Assembly: GCF_026013645.1 (NCBI RefSeq)
Contig: NZ_CP110224.1
Coordinates: 2,418,001-2,482,000, forward strand
DNA: 64,000 nucleotides
Origin: Virgibacillus natechei
GTDB lineage: Bacteria > Bacillota > Bacilli > Bacillales > Amphibacillaceae
Reading direction: 5' to 3'
The number at the start of each line of letters is the position of its first letter. The first letter of the stretch is position 1. The notes under the pieces are model-generated. The model made no database searches and was not told where the DNA came from. It saw only the letters and a list, made by a program, of their open reading frames with translations. Of this stretch, positions 20,261 to 29,519 are shown one piece after another. Both the position numbers and the translations under genes were made by a program.

Positions 20261-20584
20261 TTAACTTTTTACGAACAGGTCTGGTTTATACTCTGTCAGA
20301 TAGCTGTAAATATTTGCGATAGACCGAAAAGCATAAATTTTTTCTTTTACTTCATTACCTTCCTTAATTAACAAGCAGGGGACACTCTCTATTTTGTGTT
20401 CCTGCATAAATTCAGCATACAGTGAAGCGTTCATTTGGTAAAAAATAGTTTCTTTGTGCACCGACTCAATTTTTGTTAACATCGTTCGCGCTACATGACA
20501 TGTACCACAAAAAGGAGTATAAATATATAATATATAGCTATCTTGTTCCAGTACTTCGTTTGTTATCTCTTGCAACACTACCAC
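20261..20584 (-). CDS. yusE: YusE-like thioredoxin-family protein
   Basis: A 107-residue thioredoxin-fold protein with active site CGTC (Cys26, Cys29) in PFCGTCHVAR and a cis-Pro in ESVPCLLI. It has no signal peptide, so it acts in the cytoplasm. The start abuts the yusF stop. The order yusF-yusE beside gcvH, yusI and the fad genes matches B. subtilis. The physiological partner is unknown. Confidence 0.85.
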   Translation of the reverse strand: MVVLQEITNEVLEQDSYILYIYTPFCGTCHVARTMLTKIESVHKETIFYQMNASLYAEFMQEHKIESVPCLLIKEGNEVKEKIYAFRSIANIYSYLTEYKPDLFVKS

Positions 20585-20585
20585 C

Positions 20586-20936
20586 CTAAATTAAAAATAT
20601 TGGATTAACCGCTATTCGTTTACTCAGTAAAGCAGTAGCAAGTACATGCTCAGGAGTTGTCGCTACTTCACGATATTCACTGCTCACATAGATATGCTCG
20701 GCATGCGGAAGCTCATGTCTCAATTGTTTACGTAATTTTATGCCTGAATAATCTTCATCAACAAATATCAATACATTTTTATTATCTAAATCATAGGTTT
20801 CCAAGAGATCATCAAACTTCTCAACACCAAGGGTACCATTCGTACAAACAATAGCGACATCATCGGTAATTATCTTCTCAATTTGCCTTTTATCTGTTAA
20901 TCCTTCGACTATAATAACTATTTCATGTGCCATCAT
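20586..20936 (-). CDS. yusF: YusF-like toprim-domain protein
   Basis: A 116-residue single toprim domain. The catalytic/metal residues are present: Glu11 in IIVEGLTDK and Asp60/Asp62 in IFVDEDYSG. Free-standing toprim proteins of this type are related to RNase M5 and small primase-like nucleases, but no substrate is known. ATG 20936 or the next ATG follows AGGAG. It lies one base upstream of yusE. Confidence 0.85.
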   Translation of the reverse strand: MMAHEIVIIVEGLTDKRQIEKIITDDVAIVCTNGTLGVEKFDDLLETYDLDNKNVLIFVDEDYSGIKLRKQLRHELPHAEHIYVSSEYREVATTPEHVLATALLSKRIAVNPIFLI

Positions 20937-21057
20937 CCCACAACACTCCTAATGAAATCAAGCAAAAATGCTTCTGTTATATGTATACTATGATACAAAC
21001 GTGGCCAACTATACAACATTGTTGCAAGTTAGCCAGTTATAGTCGCTATTCATGATA

Positions 21058-21447
21058 TTAGTCTTCTTCTTGGTCCGTAACTGCATCATATTGCTCTGCT
21101 GATAATAGACGATCAAGATGCGACGAATCAGATGGCTCGACCACGATCATCCATGCCTTATCATATGGTGAGTCATTTACAAATTCAGGATTATCTTCTA
21201 AATCCTCGTTCACTTCAATAACTTTTCCGCTTAGTGGAGCATATAACTCAGAGACTGTTTTAACGGATTCAACACTTCCAAAAGGCTCATCTAATTCAAT
21301 CTCTTCTCCAACCTCAGGAAGTTCAACGAATACAATGTCTCCGAGTTCATCCTGTGCAAAATCTGTAATACCGATACGTACTTGTTCGGCTTCTTTCTTA
21401 ATCCACTCATGTTCTTCTGAATATAATAAATCCCCTGGTACGCTCAT
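21058..21447 (-). CDS. gcvH: GcvH, glycine cleavage system H protein
   Basis: A 129-residue lipoyl-domain protein. The lipoylated lysine is Lys63 in [15 protein letters not shown]. In Firmicutes GcvH carries the aminomethyl group in glycine cleavage and also relays octanoyl/lipoyl groups for lipoate assembly. The other glycine cleavage genes are not in this window. ATG 21447 is preceded by a GGAGG-type site. Length is standard. Confidence 0.97.
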   Translation of the reverse strand: MSVPGDLLYSEEHEWIKKEAEQVRIGITDFAQDELGDIVFVELPEVGEEIELDEPFGSVESVKTVSELYAPLSGKVIEVNEDLEDNPEFVNDSPYDKAWMIVVEPSDSSHLDRLLSAEQYDAVTDQEED

Positions 21448-21638
21448 TGATATCCCTCCGTTTATTCATTCCATTATAACTATACAATGTAAGCATGGAT
21501 TTTTCTAGTGTTTTACAATAATTCATTGACGCTGTTCTAACTCCCATCATATGATAAGCGGGAAACCTCTACGTTGACTAATTTATTACACTACTCACGT
21601 ATGATGGATAGGCTTTTACTAAAACTTCCCTACACACA

Positions 21639-21995
21639 TTATAGCCAATTTTCATTAAACGTTTCTTCCTTAAATCCAACTGTCACGTTTAGTCCGTCCG
21701 TTACGATTGGCCGCTTAATCAGCATCCCATCCGAAGCTAAGAGTTCTACCATTTCTTCAGTGTCTGCATCTTTTATTTTTTCTTTCATATTCAACTCACG
21801 GTATTTTTTCCCGCTTGTGTTGAAAAATTTTTTTGCAGGCAAATTACTTTTTTCAATTAGTTCTTTTATCTCTTCTTTTTTCGGTGGTGTATCCACTATA
21901 TGTATGGTACGGTACTCAAGTTTATTCTCATCTAACCACTTCTTCGCTTTTTTACATGTACCACAGCTTGGATACCAATAAAATGTAAGTGCCAT
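21639..21995 (-). CDS. yusI: YusI, ArsC/Spx-family protein
   Basis: A 118-residue ArsC-like thioredoxin-fold protein with WYPSCGTCKKAKKWL containing a CxxC pair at residues 10-13. It has the downstream ArsC/Spx pattern LASDGMLIKRPIV near 80-93. The frame could begin at 22043, but ATG 21995 (MALTFYWYP) lies 9 nt after GGAGG and gives the same 118-residue length as B. subtilis YusI. It may be an arsenate reductase-like or Spx-like redox protein; the Spx RNA-polymerase-binding Gly is not obvious, and function is unproven. Confidence 0.88.
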   Translation of the reverse strand: MALTFYWYPSCGTCKKAKKWLDENKLEYRTIHIVDTPPKKEEIKELIEKSNLPAKKFFNTSGKKYRELNMKEKIKDADTEEMVELLASDGMLIKRPIVTDGLNVTVGFKEETFNENWL

Positions 21996-22116
21996 ATACA
22001 TCATCCTCCTTCGTAAATGTATTGATATTTTTAATTCTATCATGACTATAGCTAATTATTCATTCTTTTCGTTTGATAATTATGTACTAGCGTTTTTGAA
22101 CTGCTTAACTGCTTAT

Positions 22117-22156
22117 AAAAAGATAGCTCTCCCTATTTTAATAGGAACGAGCTATC
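22117..22156 (-). terminator. Terminator of the fadN-fadA-fadE operon
   Basis: GATAGCTC...CCTAT/ATAGG...GAGCTATC forms a two-part stem; the minus strand continues TTTTTATAAG. It lies just after the fadE stop. Confidence 0.9.
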
Positions 22157-22177
22157 ACATATTCTTCCTGAATTATA

Positions 22178-23962
22178 TTAAACGATATATTCTTCTTCCT
22201 CTATAATTTTAGCTGCAACCTCCCGCTTTTTCGCTATTACATTTGTTGGTGTATGGCGAGTTAGCTTACGAAGTGACGACAACATCGTACGTAATGTGTC
22301 CCCTTCTTCGACTGCAATTAATGTTTCTTTTGCATCTGCTTCAATTCGGTTGAAAGCTTCCTGTACATAAATTTGAGTGTATAATAATTTTTGTTTGTTT
22401 TTCTCATCGCCTGAACGATTGATCGCCTTTTCAGTACGAAGAATTGCAGCTTCCATGTTATATACTTCTGCAGTCATATCTGCTAGGTTAACTAAAATTT
22501 CTTGTTCCTTTTCAATCTTCTGCATATACTTCTGTGCGGCTAGACCAGCGCCAAGTAAAACAATCTTCTTGGCATTTTTCAACAGGTGTTTCTCTTGCGC
22601 TAAACGCTCGTCGCCCACTTCCTCCGGCATCATCATCATTAATTCTTCTTGTAACGCTTGCGCTTTTTGCAGTAATGGAAGTTCGCCCTTCATTGCTTTT
22701 TTCAACAATGTTCCAGGTACGATTAGTCGATTGATTTCATTTGTACCCTCAAAAATACGGTTAATTCGTGAATCACGATAGATTCGCTCTACTTCATATT
22801 CTTGCATAAACCCATAACCACCATGCAATTGTACTGCTTCATCTGCTGTATAATCCAATAATTCTGTAGCCATATATTTATTCATCGAACATTCAATTTG
22901 GTATTCAGCTATGGCACGTGCTACTTCACGTCCATCCTTCATTTGTTCGTCTGTCAATGCGCCCATACGCTGTTCAAATAAACCAACTGTTCGGTAGACG
23001 GAACTTTCATTCGCATAAATCTCCGCAGCCATTGTTGCTAATTTTTCCTGCGTTAAGGAAAAGCTGGAAATTGGTGTATCGAACTGTTTACGTTCATTCA
23101 CATATTTTGCCGATAATTCCAGGGCACGCTTGGATCCACCAACACCACCAATCGCAAGCTTATAACGTCCAACATTGAGAATATTAAATGCGATAATATG
23201 GCCTCGCCCTTTTTCCCCTAATAAATTCTCAACAGGAACTTCTGCATCCTCTAAAACGAGTGTGCGAGTAGATGAGCTCTTAATACCCATTTTCTTCTCT
23301 TCTGGACCGGTTGACACACCGGGGAATTCACGTTCAACGATAAATGCTGTGAAATGCTCTCCATCTATTTTTGCGTATACAACGAACACATCTGCGAATG
23401 CGGAGTTTGTGATCCATTGCTTTTCACCGTTTAAAATATAATGCGTTCCAGCTTCATTTAATGTCGCTGTTGTTTTTGCCCCCATTGCATCAGAACCTGA
23501 ACTTGGTTCTGTTAGTGCATATGCAGCTAATAGTTCTCCAGTTGCAAGCTTAGGTAAATATTTCTGCTTCTGGTCATCATTCCCAAAAAACACAATTGGA
23601 AGGGAGCCGATCCCTACATGCGCCCCATGTGTCACCGAGAATCCACCGGCACGTGAAAATTTCTCCGTTATTAAAGAAGAGCTAATTTTATCCAAAGCAA
23701 GACCGCCATATTCTTCAGGGACGTCAACACCCAACAGCCCTAAATCACCAGCCTTTTTTAATAAATCAACAGAATGTTCGAATTCATGATTTTCTAGGTT
23801 TTCAATCTTTGGTAAAACATCACCTAATACGAAGTCTTCTGTCGTTTTGGCAATCATTTTATGTTCCTCTGTGAAATCCTCTGGTGTAATGACATCATCT
23901 GCAGTCAAATCTTCCGTTAAAAATGCTCCACCCTTGAAAACCTTATCTTTTGTTTCACTCAT
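22178..23962 (-). CDS. fadE: FadE, acyl-CoA dehydrogenase
   Basis: A 594-residue acyl-CoA dehydrogenase that makes trans-2-enoyl-CoA with FAD. The N-terminal and middle ACAD domains include AYALTEPSSGSDAMG and GEKQWITNSAFADVF. The C-terminal core has QLHGGYGFMQEYEVERIYRD followed by the catalytic-site context EGTNEINRLI. About 190 extra C-terminal residues form a helical extension seen in the YusJ-type enzymes, longer than the 380-residue ACADs. It is last in the operon, 50 nt after fadA. Confidence 0.95.
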   Translation of the reverse strand: MSETKDKVFKGGAFLTEDLTADDVITPEDFTEEHKMIAKTTEDFVLGDVLPKIENLENHEFEHSVDLLKKAGDLGLLGVDVPEEYGGLALDKISSSLITEKFSRAGGFSVTHGAHVGIGSLPIVFFGNDDQKQKYLPKLATGELLAAYALTEPSSGSDAMGAKTTATLNEAGTHYILNGEKQWITNSAFADVFVVYAKIDGEHFTAFIVEREFPGVSTGPEEKKMGIKSSSTRTLVLEDAEVPVENLLGEKGRGHIIAFNILNVGRYKLAIGGVGGSKRALELSAKYVNERKQFDTPISSFSLTQEKLATMAAEIYANESSVYRTVGLFEQRMGALTDEQMKDGREVARAIAEYQIECSMNKYMATELLDYTADEAVQLHGGYGFMQEYEVERIYRDSRINRIFEGTNEINRLIVPGTLLKKAMKGELPLLQKAQALQEELMMMMPEEVGDERLAQEKHLLKNAKKIVLLGAGLAAQKYMQKIEKEQEILVNLADMTAEVYNMEAAILRTEKAINRSGDEKNKQKLLYTQIYVQEAFNRIEADAKETLIAVEEGDTLRTMLSSLRKLTRHTPTNVIAKKREVAAKIIEEEEYIV

Positions 23963-24012
23963 ATTTATTCTTCCTTCCTTTTTGGAATAGTTTAATTTAG
24001 ATAAGAAGCCGA

Positions 24013-25188
24013 TTACAATAGTTCAAAAACACCAGCAGCCCCCATGCCGCCACCAATACACATGGTTACAACACCATATTGCACGTTGCGGCGTTTCATT
24101 TCATGAATAAGGCTTAATGTCAGTTTTGTCCCTGTCATCCCAAGTGGATGGCCAAGCGCAATGGCACCGCCGTTAACATTAACTTTATTTATATCAAGAT
24201 CCAGTGCTTGAATAACACGGACGGCTTGAGATGCAAATGCTTCATTCAATTCAAATAGACCAATATCTGATAGGTTTAAACCTGCTATTTTCAATGCTTT
24301 TGGTACGGCTTCTACAGGTCCTACCCCCATTATTTCCGGCTCTACACCTGCTACTGCAAATGAGCGAAATTTCACTAATGGTGTTAGCCCTTCTGCTTCT
24401 GCTCTTTCTCGATCCATGACTAGTACGGATGCTGCACCATCACTCATTTGCGATGCATTACCTGCAGTAACAGACCCTTTTATATTAAATGCTGGACGAA
24501 GCTTACCAAGTACCTCCGTCGTCGTCCCGGGACGTACGCCTTCGTCCATATCAAATTGAAAGGACTTCTCTTCAATCTTATTTTTATCTCCTACTATTCG
24601 GTTTGTCACGCCGACAGGAACAATCTCGTCTTTGAATTTCCCTTCATTAATAGCTTTTTCTGCTCGCTCATGGCTTTGAACAGCAAATGCATCCTGATCA
24701 GCTCGTGAAATACCAAACCGATTTGCTACTTCCTCTGCTGTATGACCCATTTCCATATAATAGCCAGGTGCGTCCTGAACCAATTTTGGATTCGGCTTAA
24801 TTACATGACCACCCATTGGAACGAGACTCATAGACTCAGCTCCACCAGCAATGATAGAATCGCTCGCACCAATCATGATCCGTTCTGCTGCAAAGGCGAT
24901 ACTTTGTAAGCCTGATGAACAGTAACGATTAATCGTAATTCCTGGCACATCATTCTTCAGTCCTGCAAGCCCAGCGATATTACGTGCCATATTCATGCCT
25001 TGTTCTGCTTCTGGCATCGCATTTCCAATAATCACATCATCAATATTGCCATCATAATTCCCTGCACGTTTTAACGTTTCCTTTATTGTTATCGCTGCTA
25101 AATCATCTGGTCGACTATCAGCTAGTGCACCTTTATTTGCTTTTCCTACAGGGGTTCTTGCACCTGCAACAATTACTGCTTCCTTCAC
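24013..25188 (-). CDS. fadA: FadA, acetyl-CoA C-acyltransferase (thiolase)
   Basis: A 391-residue 3-ketoacyl-CoA thiolase. The nucleophile Cys90 lies in NRYCSSGLQS; the C-terminal acid/base motifs are NGGAIALGHPLGMTG (His) and MCIGGGMGAAG (Cys). It starts at GTG 25188 behind GGGGGAAGGA. It lies 19 nt downstream of fadN, in the same transcription unit. Performs the last step of beta-oxidation. Confidence 0.96.
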   Translation of the reverse strand: MKEAVIVAGARTPVGKANKGALADSRPDDLAAITIKETLKRAGNYDGNIDDVIIGNAMPEAEQGMNMARNIAGLAGLKNDVPGITINRYCSSGLQSIAFAAERIMIGASDSIIAGGAESMSLVPMGGHVIKPNPKLVQDAPGYYMEMGHTAEEVANRFGISRADQDAFAVQSHERAEKAINEGKFKDEIVPVGVTNRIVGDKNKIEEKSFQFDMDEGVRPGTTTEVLGKLRPAFNIKGSVTAGNASQMSDGAASVLVMDRERAEAEGLTPLVKFRSFAVAGVEPEIMGVGPVEAVPKALKIAGLNLSDIGLFELNEAFASQAVRVIQALDLDINKVNVNGGAIALGHPLGMTGTKLTLSLIHEMKRRNVQYGVVTMCIGGGMGAAGVFELL

Positions 25189-25207
25189 ATTCCTTCCCCC
25201 TATTCAA

Positions 25208-27607
25208 TTAGTTTCGTAAAGGTTTTCCTTTTACAAGCATGTGCTGCATTCTAGCTTGCGTTAACGGTTCCTGAATCAAGCTCAAGAATGCTTCGCGTTC
25301 TAGATCGAGCATTACCTGTTCATCGATAACTGTTCCTTCTTTTATTCTTCCACCTGATAACACATATGCCAATTTTTCAGCAATTTTCACATCATGATCT
25401 GAAGCATACCCACCAAATCGTAATGATTTTGCACCTAGGAGCATTGCTCCATAACCTGCATCCCCTACGACCGGTATTTTTTCACGCTTAGGCGCATGGT
25501 ATCCTGATCTTGCCAATTCCAACACCTTCTCTTTTGCATCATGTAAAAGGTGATCCGGATTAGCGCTTATACCATCTTGATTATCTAAAAATCCATTTTC
25601 ACGTGCTTCAGCAGCTGACGTTGATACTTTAGCCATTGCTACTTTCTCAAATACATCATTCGCTACTTTTGTGAGATCAAAATGAATACCTTCAGGCAAA
25701 TTGCGAAGTTCTTTCAAGTAAAGCTCCTTCGTCCCTCCACCACCAGGAATTAATCCAACACCAAATTCAACCAATCCTATATACGATTCTGGTGATGCTT
25801 GAATGGCAGCTGCTGGAAGGGAAACTTCAGCCCCACCCCCTAACGTCATATTAAAAGGGGCGGCAACAACTGGTTTATTGGCATACTTAATGTTCATTCC
25901 CATATTTTGAAACTGACGAATGACCATATCCAATTCAAAGATATTATCGTCCTGCGCTTCCATTAACATCATGGCAAGATTTGCACCGACACAGAAATTC
26001 TTCCCCTGATTCCCAATAACAAGGCCTTTATAATTCCTATCTACTTCCTCAAGTGCGTAATTAACCATTTGAATGATATCAAGGCCGATTGCATTACTTT
26101 GAGAATGGAATTCAAGACAAGCAACACCGTCACCTAAATCGATTAAACTGGCACCAGCATTCTTTTTAATAACTCCATTGACATCTTTTAACTTTTTGAG
26201 ATTAATCTCTTTCTTATTACTAATTTGTTGTTTATACTCGCCATGGTCGTAGTAATATACATTTCCATTTTCCTGTTTATAAAAAGATTCATTCCCATCT
26301 TCAAGTAGCTTAAGTACCCATTCAGGAACCGTTTCTCCTTCTTCCTGCATGCGTTCGACTGATTTACGCAACCCAATGGCATCCCATGTTTCAAATGGAC
26401 CAACTTCCCAACCGAATCCCCATTTCAGCGCTTGATCAATGGAAACCACGTCATCAGCAATTTCATCAATCAAATCAGCGGAATAGATTAATACGGGCTT
26501 CAATACGGACCATACAAGGTCTCCCGCTTTATCTCCTTTTGATCGTATAAGCGCTTTCAATTTATGCTTGGTTCCTTTTTCCTGTTTCGCCATTTCTGTT
26601 GCAGCTGTATTTAACTTTGTACGATCCTCGTATTCTAGTGTTTCTGGATTTAATTCATAGATTGTACTGCCATCTTTTCCTTTTTGCTTTAGGTAGAATC
26701 CTTGGCCACTTTTCGCACCTAACCAGCCTTTTTCATGCATTTTCTTCATAAAGTCTGGTACATCAAAGACTTCCTTTTCCGCGCCATCCACTTGGTCATA
26801 CACATTTTTGGCCACATGGATGAATGTATCTAAGCCGACAACATCCAATGTACGAAACGTCGCACTACTCGGGCGACCGATCATTGGACCTGTTACAGAA
26901 TCCACCTCACCGACGCTGTACCCTCCTTTTTGCATTTCTCTTACGGTTACAAGTAAACCATACGTACCGATACGGTTTGCAATAAAGTTCGGTGTGTCTT
27001 TTGCTTCAACAACGCCTTTGCCCAGCACATCTTCACCAAATGTTTTCATGAATTCCAATACTTCCGTGTCCGTGTCTTTCGTTGGAATAACCTCTAGTAA
27101 TTTTAAGTAACGAGGCGGATTAAAAAAGTGAGTCCCAAGAAATGATTTACGAAAGTCTTCCGTACAATCTGCAACCATATCCTCTACAGAAATCCCTGAT
27201 GTGTTAGAGCTTACAATGGTACCTTCTTTACGATGTTTTTCTACATTTGCAAATACCTTTTTCTTAATATCCAGATTTTCAACAACTACTTCAATAATCC
27301 AATCAACATCAGCTAGTTTTTCCATGTCATCATCCATATTACCGACCTCAATTAAATCAAGGCTCTTCTTCGTCGTAATTGGAGATGGTTTTTGTTTTAA
27401 AAGTGCTTTTTTACTTTGAGAAGCTGCTCGGTTACGTACGACTGAATCCTCTAATGTAAATCCTTTATTTTGCTCTTCCTTCGTTAATTCTCTTGGTACA
27501 ATATCAAGCATAATTGTTGGAATACCTACATTAGCCAAGTGGGCGGCAATACCAGCCCCCATAACCCCGGATCCTAGCACCGCAGCGCGCTTGATTGATT
27601 GCTTCAT
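25208..27607 (-). CDS. fadN: FadN, 3-hydroxyacyl-CoA dehydrogenase/enoyl-CoA hydratase
   Basis: A 799-residue bifunctional protein. Residues 1-300 form the NAD-binding hydroxyacyl-CoA dehydrogenase part (AVLGSGVMGAGIAAHLANVG) with ETKDTPNFIANRIG-type sequence near 205. The C-terminal portion from about 470 is the crotonase fold with GKNFCVGANLAMM and GLIPGGGGTKE. Domain order (dehydrogenase first) is that of B. subtilis FadN, not E. coli FadB. ATG 27607 is preceded by AAGGGGG. A FadR operator lies directly upstream. Confidence 0.96.
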   Translation of the reverse strand: MKQSIKRAAVLGSGVMGAGIAAHLANVGIPTIMLDIVPRELTKEEQNKGFTLEDSVVRNRAASQSKKALLKQKPSPITTKKSLDLIEVGNMDDDMEKLADVDWIIEVVVENLDIKKKVFANVEKHRKEGTIVSSNTSGISVEDMVADCTEDFRKSFLGTHFFNPPRYLKLLEVIPTKDTDTEVLEFMKTFGEDVLGKGVVEAKDTPNFIANRIGTYGLLVTVREMQKGGYSVGEVDSVTGPMIGRPSSATFRTLDVVGLDTFIHVAKNVYDQVDGAEKEVFDVPDFMKKMHEKGWLGAKSGQGFYLKQKGKDGSTIYELNPETLEYEDRTKLNTAATEMAKQEKGTKHKLKALIRSKGDKAGDLVWSVLKPVLIYSADLIDEIADDVVSIDQALKWGFGWEVGPFETWDAIGLRKSVERMQEEGETVPEWVLKLLEDGNESFYKQENGNVYYYDHGEYKQQISNKKEINLKKLKDVNGVIKKNAGASLIDLGDGVACLEFHSQSNAIGLDIIQMVNYALEEVDRNYKGLVIGNQGKNFCVGANLAMMLMEAQDDNIFELDMVIRQFQNMGMNIKYANKPVVAAPFNMTLGGGAEVSLPAAAIQASPESYIGLVEFGVGLIPGGGGTKELYLKELRNLPEGIHFDLTKVANDVFEKVAMAKVSTSAAEARENGFLDNQDGISANPDHLLHDAKEKVLELARSGYHAPKREKIPVVGDAGYGAMLLGAKSLRFGGYASDHDVKIAEKLAYVLSGGRIKEGTVIDEQVMLDLEREAFLSLIQEPLTQARMQHMLVKGKPLRN

Positions 27608-27626
27608 TTTTTGTCCCCCTTCACTT

Positions 27627-27645
27627 TGAATGAATACTCATTCAT
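27627..27645 (-). promoter_or_regulatory. FadR operator in front of fadN
   Basis: ATGAATGAGTATTCATTCA is a near-perfect palindrome matching the Bacillus FadR (TetR family) site TGAATGAnTAnTCATTCA. Long-chain acyl-CoA should release repression of fadN-fadA-fadE. fadR itself is not in this window. Confidence 0.9.
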
Positions 27646-27843
27646 TTTATTGGTAAAAAGAAAAGATAGTTCCCTATCCGTCTATTTTCTACTATAAATT
27701 ATAATCAGATATTTCGCAATAAAAAACTCTTTTTTAGAAGGATCTTTTCGTAAGTATCTTCGTAGTTGATATAAAAGACGACACAGTGACAATTCTCTTT
27801 CGTGACGCTGCCTCTCGTTCTAATGATGGTTGGTGCTTGGATT

Positions 27844-28003
27844 CGCTACGGCAGAATACTCCGCTTTCCGTGGGCACGGCCTCAGCCTCCTCGCGGAAGA
27901 TCGCCGCTGCGGGGTCTTCGGTCACGTGCTGGGGCTGCGCGTAAATGCTCGCCCCACCGAAAACCATTGTTCCCACAGGAGTCTACGTATTCTGCCTTCG
28001 CTG
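27844..28003 (-). repeat. Family A repeat, copy 3 (inverted), with nested family C unit
   Basis: Reverse complement of the family A unit; ends CGCTACGGCAGAATACTCCG and GTATTCTGCCTTCGCTG form the terminal stem. An inverted family C stem-loop (GGGGCGAGCATTTACGCG, about 27925-27972) sits inside it. Confidence 0.7.
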
Positions 28004-28188
28004 ATTTGAGGATTTCTGATTATCGATTTGTTATAGACCATGAAATCAACGTTTTGCTTAGCTCTCTCACATGAAAAGAAACGGTTCGAAGCCGCGGAAA
28101 AACGCGAACTCCTCGAAAATACAAACCGATTTTCTCACGAAGATGTAATGCTGACGAATCTTTCTAAAAAGTTACAAAGAACAATACC

Positions 28189-28306
28189 AGCGAAGGAAAT
28201 ACACGGAGACTCCTGCGGGAATAGTGGCCAGAGTGAGACCCCGCAGAACGGAGTTCGAGGAGGCTCACGGGTCACCCGCGGAAAGCGAAGTGTATTTCCG
28301 TAGCGG
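28189..28306 (+). repeat. Family A repeat, copy 4 (most complete)
   Basis: GCGAAGGAAATACACGGAGA...CTCCTGCGGG...GACCCCGCAG...CCCGCGGAAAGCGAAG..GTATTTCCGTAGCGG. The outer arms GGAAATACAC and GTGTATTTCC pair perfectly, and CTGCGGG pairs with CCCGCAG inside. Confidence 0.75.
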
Positions 28307-28375
28307 TTTAAAAAGCATCAACCTAATTTTCAAGTTACATCGTTTTTATAAATTTTGTGTTAAAAACAACAATTC

Positions 28376-28410
28376 CTTTCGTTGGGACGATTAACCACAG
28401 TCCCAATCTT
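28376..28410 (+). repeat. Family C stem-loop, copy 2
   Basis: CTTTCGTTGGGACGATTAAC followed by CACAGTCCCA; GGGAC pairs with GTCCC. It directly follows the right end of the family B element. Confidence 0.55.
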
Positions 28411-28464
28411 TTAGAATACGTAGCATTCGTATTTGCTAAAAATACATAATCGTAACGATTCCTA

Positions 28465-28493
28465 TTTACAAATCGTAATCATTACGTTAATAT
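28465..28493 (+). promoter_or_regulatory. znu promoter with embedded Zur box
   Basis: TTTACA (28465-28470) and TAATAT (28488-28493) are 17 bp apart and form a SigA-type promoter. The spacer region AAATCGTAATCATTACGTT (28470-28488) is a Zur operator. Zn-loaded Zur bound here would exclude RNA polymerase. The regulator is encoded at the end of the same operon. Confidence 0.9.
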
Positions 28494-28517
28494 CTATAAG
28501 GTAAGGAGGAATGGACA

Positions 28518-29477
28518 TTGAGCTTATTAAATAAAATTACATGTATCATTTTGATTAGTATTGCTATAATTGGTTGCAGTCCAACAGAACAAGGAACTAC
28601 AGAAGCCGATTCTTCTAATCTTACAATCTATACGACCATTTATCCCATTCAATATGCTGTTGAACAAATCGGTGGAGAGGCAATAACTGTAGAAACTGTT
28701 TATCCCCCTGGAGTGGATGCACATACATATGAGCCTACCACAAGGGATATGACAAAAATAGCTGATGGTGATGGATTCATTTATTTAGGTGCTGGAATGG
28801 AAGGTTTTGCTGAAACTGCTGCTGATGCACTAGCTTCACAGTCTGTTAAATTAATTGAAATTGGTGAGCATGAAGAACTTTTTAGTGACGCATCCCATGA
28901 AGGACATGATCACGAAGATCAGGAAGAAGATTCTCACCATGGTCATGATCATGGTGACCATGACCCGCATATTTGGTTAGATCCGCAACGCATGACAGAA
29001 ATGGCACACATTATTAAAGATGAATTGATTGCGTTAAATCCAGAAAATGAATCATTATTTAATGAAAACTTACAAGCATTAGAAGAAGATTTAATGGAAC
29101 TCGATCAGAACTTCACTGATGTCCTAGAAACGAAAAACAATACGAAAATACTAGTATCGCATGCAGCTTTTGGATATTGGGAAGAGAGATATGGCATTGA
29201 GCAAATTTCGATTCATGGGTTATCATCTGAGAATGAACCTTCACAGAGAGAGCTCATCGAAATAGTAGATCATGCTGAAGAACACGAATTGGACTATATT
29301 ATTTTTGAACAGAATACGTCTACTCAAGTATCAGAAATTATTAGAGATCAAATTGGCGCAGAAACGTTAGTCATTCATAATCTTGCTACTTTACGAGATG
29401 AAGATATAAGCAATAATGAAGATTATATCTCTTTAATGAATTATAATTTAGATATTTTGGATGAAGCCACGAAATAG
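28518..29477 (+). CDS. znuA: ZnuA, zinc-binding lipoprotein of the Znu importer
   Basis: A 319-residue cluster A-I (TroA/ZnuA) binding protein. The lipobox IIGC places lipidated Cys20. A His/Asp-rich loop spans about residues 117-151 (HEGHDHEDQEE.., HHGHDHGDHDPH), typical of zinc rather than manganese proteins, and His69 lies in GVDAHTYEPT. It starts at TTG 28518 behind GGAGGA. It is first in a four-gene Zur-controlled operon. Confidence 0.95.
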   Translation: MSLLNKITCIILISIAIIGCSPTEQGTTEADSSNLTIYTTIYPIQYAVEQIGGEAITVETVYPPGVDAHTYEPTTRDMTKIADGDGFIYLGAGMEGFAETAADALASQSVKLIEIGEHEELFSDASHEGHDHEDQEEDSHHGHDHGDHDPHIWLDPQRMTEMAHIIKDELIALNPENESLFNENLQALEEDLMELDQNFTDVLETKNNTKILVSHAAFGYWEERYGIEQISIHGLSSENEPSQRELIEIVDHAEEHELDYIIFEQNTSTQVSEIIRDQIGAETLVIHNLATLRDEDISNNEDYISLMNYNLDILDEATK

Positions 29478-29519
29478 GTTATCTATTAGGAGTAGATCCG
29501 AAGAAAGGAAGTGCTACGA

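Larger units (their letters stand above)
27756..28373 (+). mobile_element. Family B MITE-like element, copy 2 (expanded composite)
   Basis: The left end has GTTGATATAAAAGACGACAC and the right end GTTACATCGTTTTTATAAAT followed by TTTGTG..AAAACAACAA, a decayed inverted pair. The interior is filled by an inverted family A hairpin (27844-28003), a fragment with CTCCTCGAAAATACAAACC at 28109, and a direct family A hairpin (28189-28306). The 27608-28440 gap therefore has no gene; small frames in it are artefacts. Confidence 0.55.
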
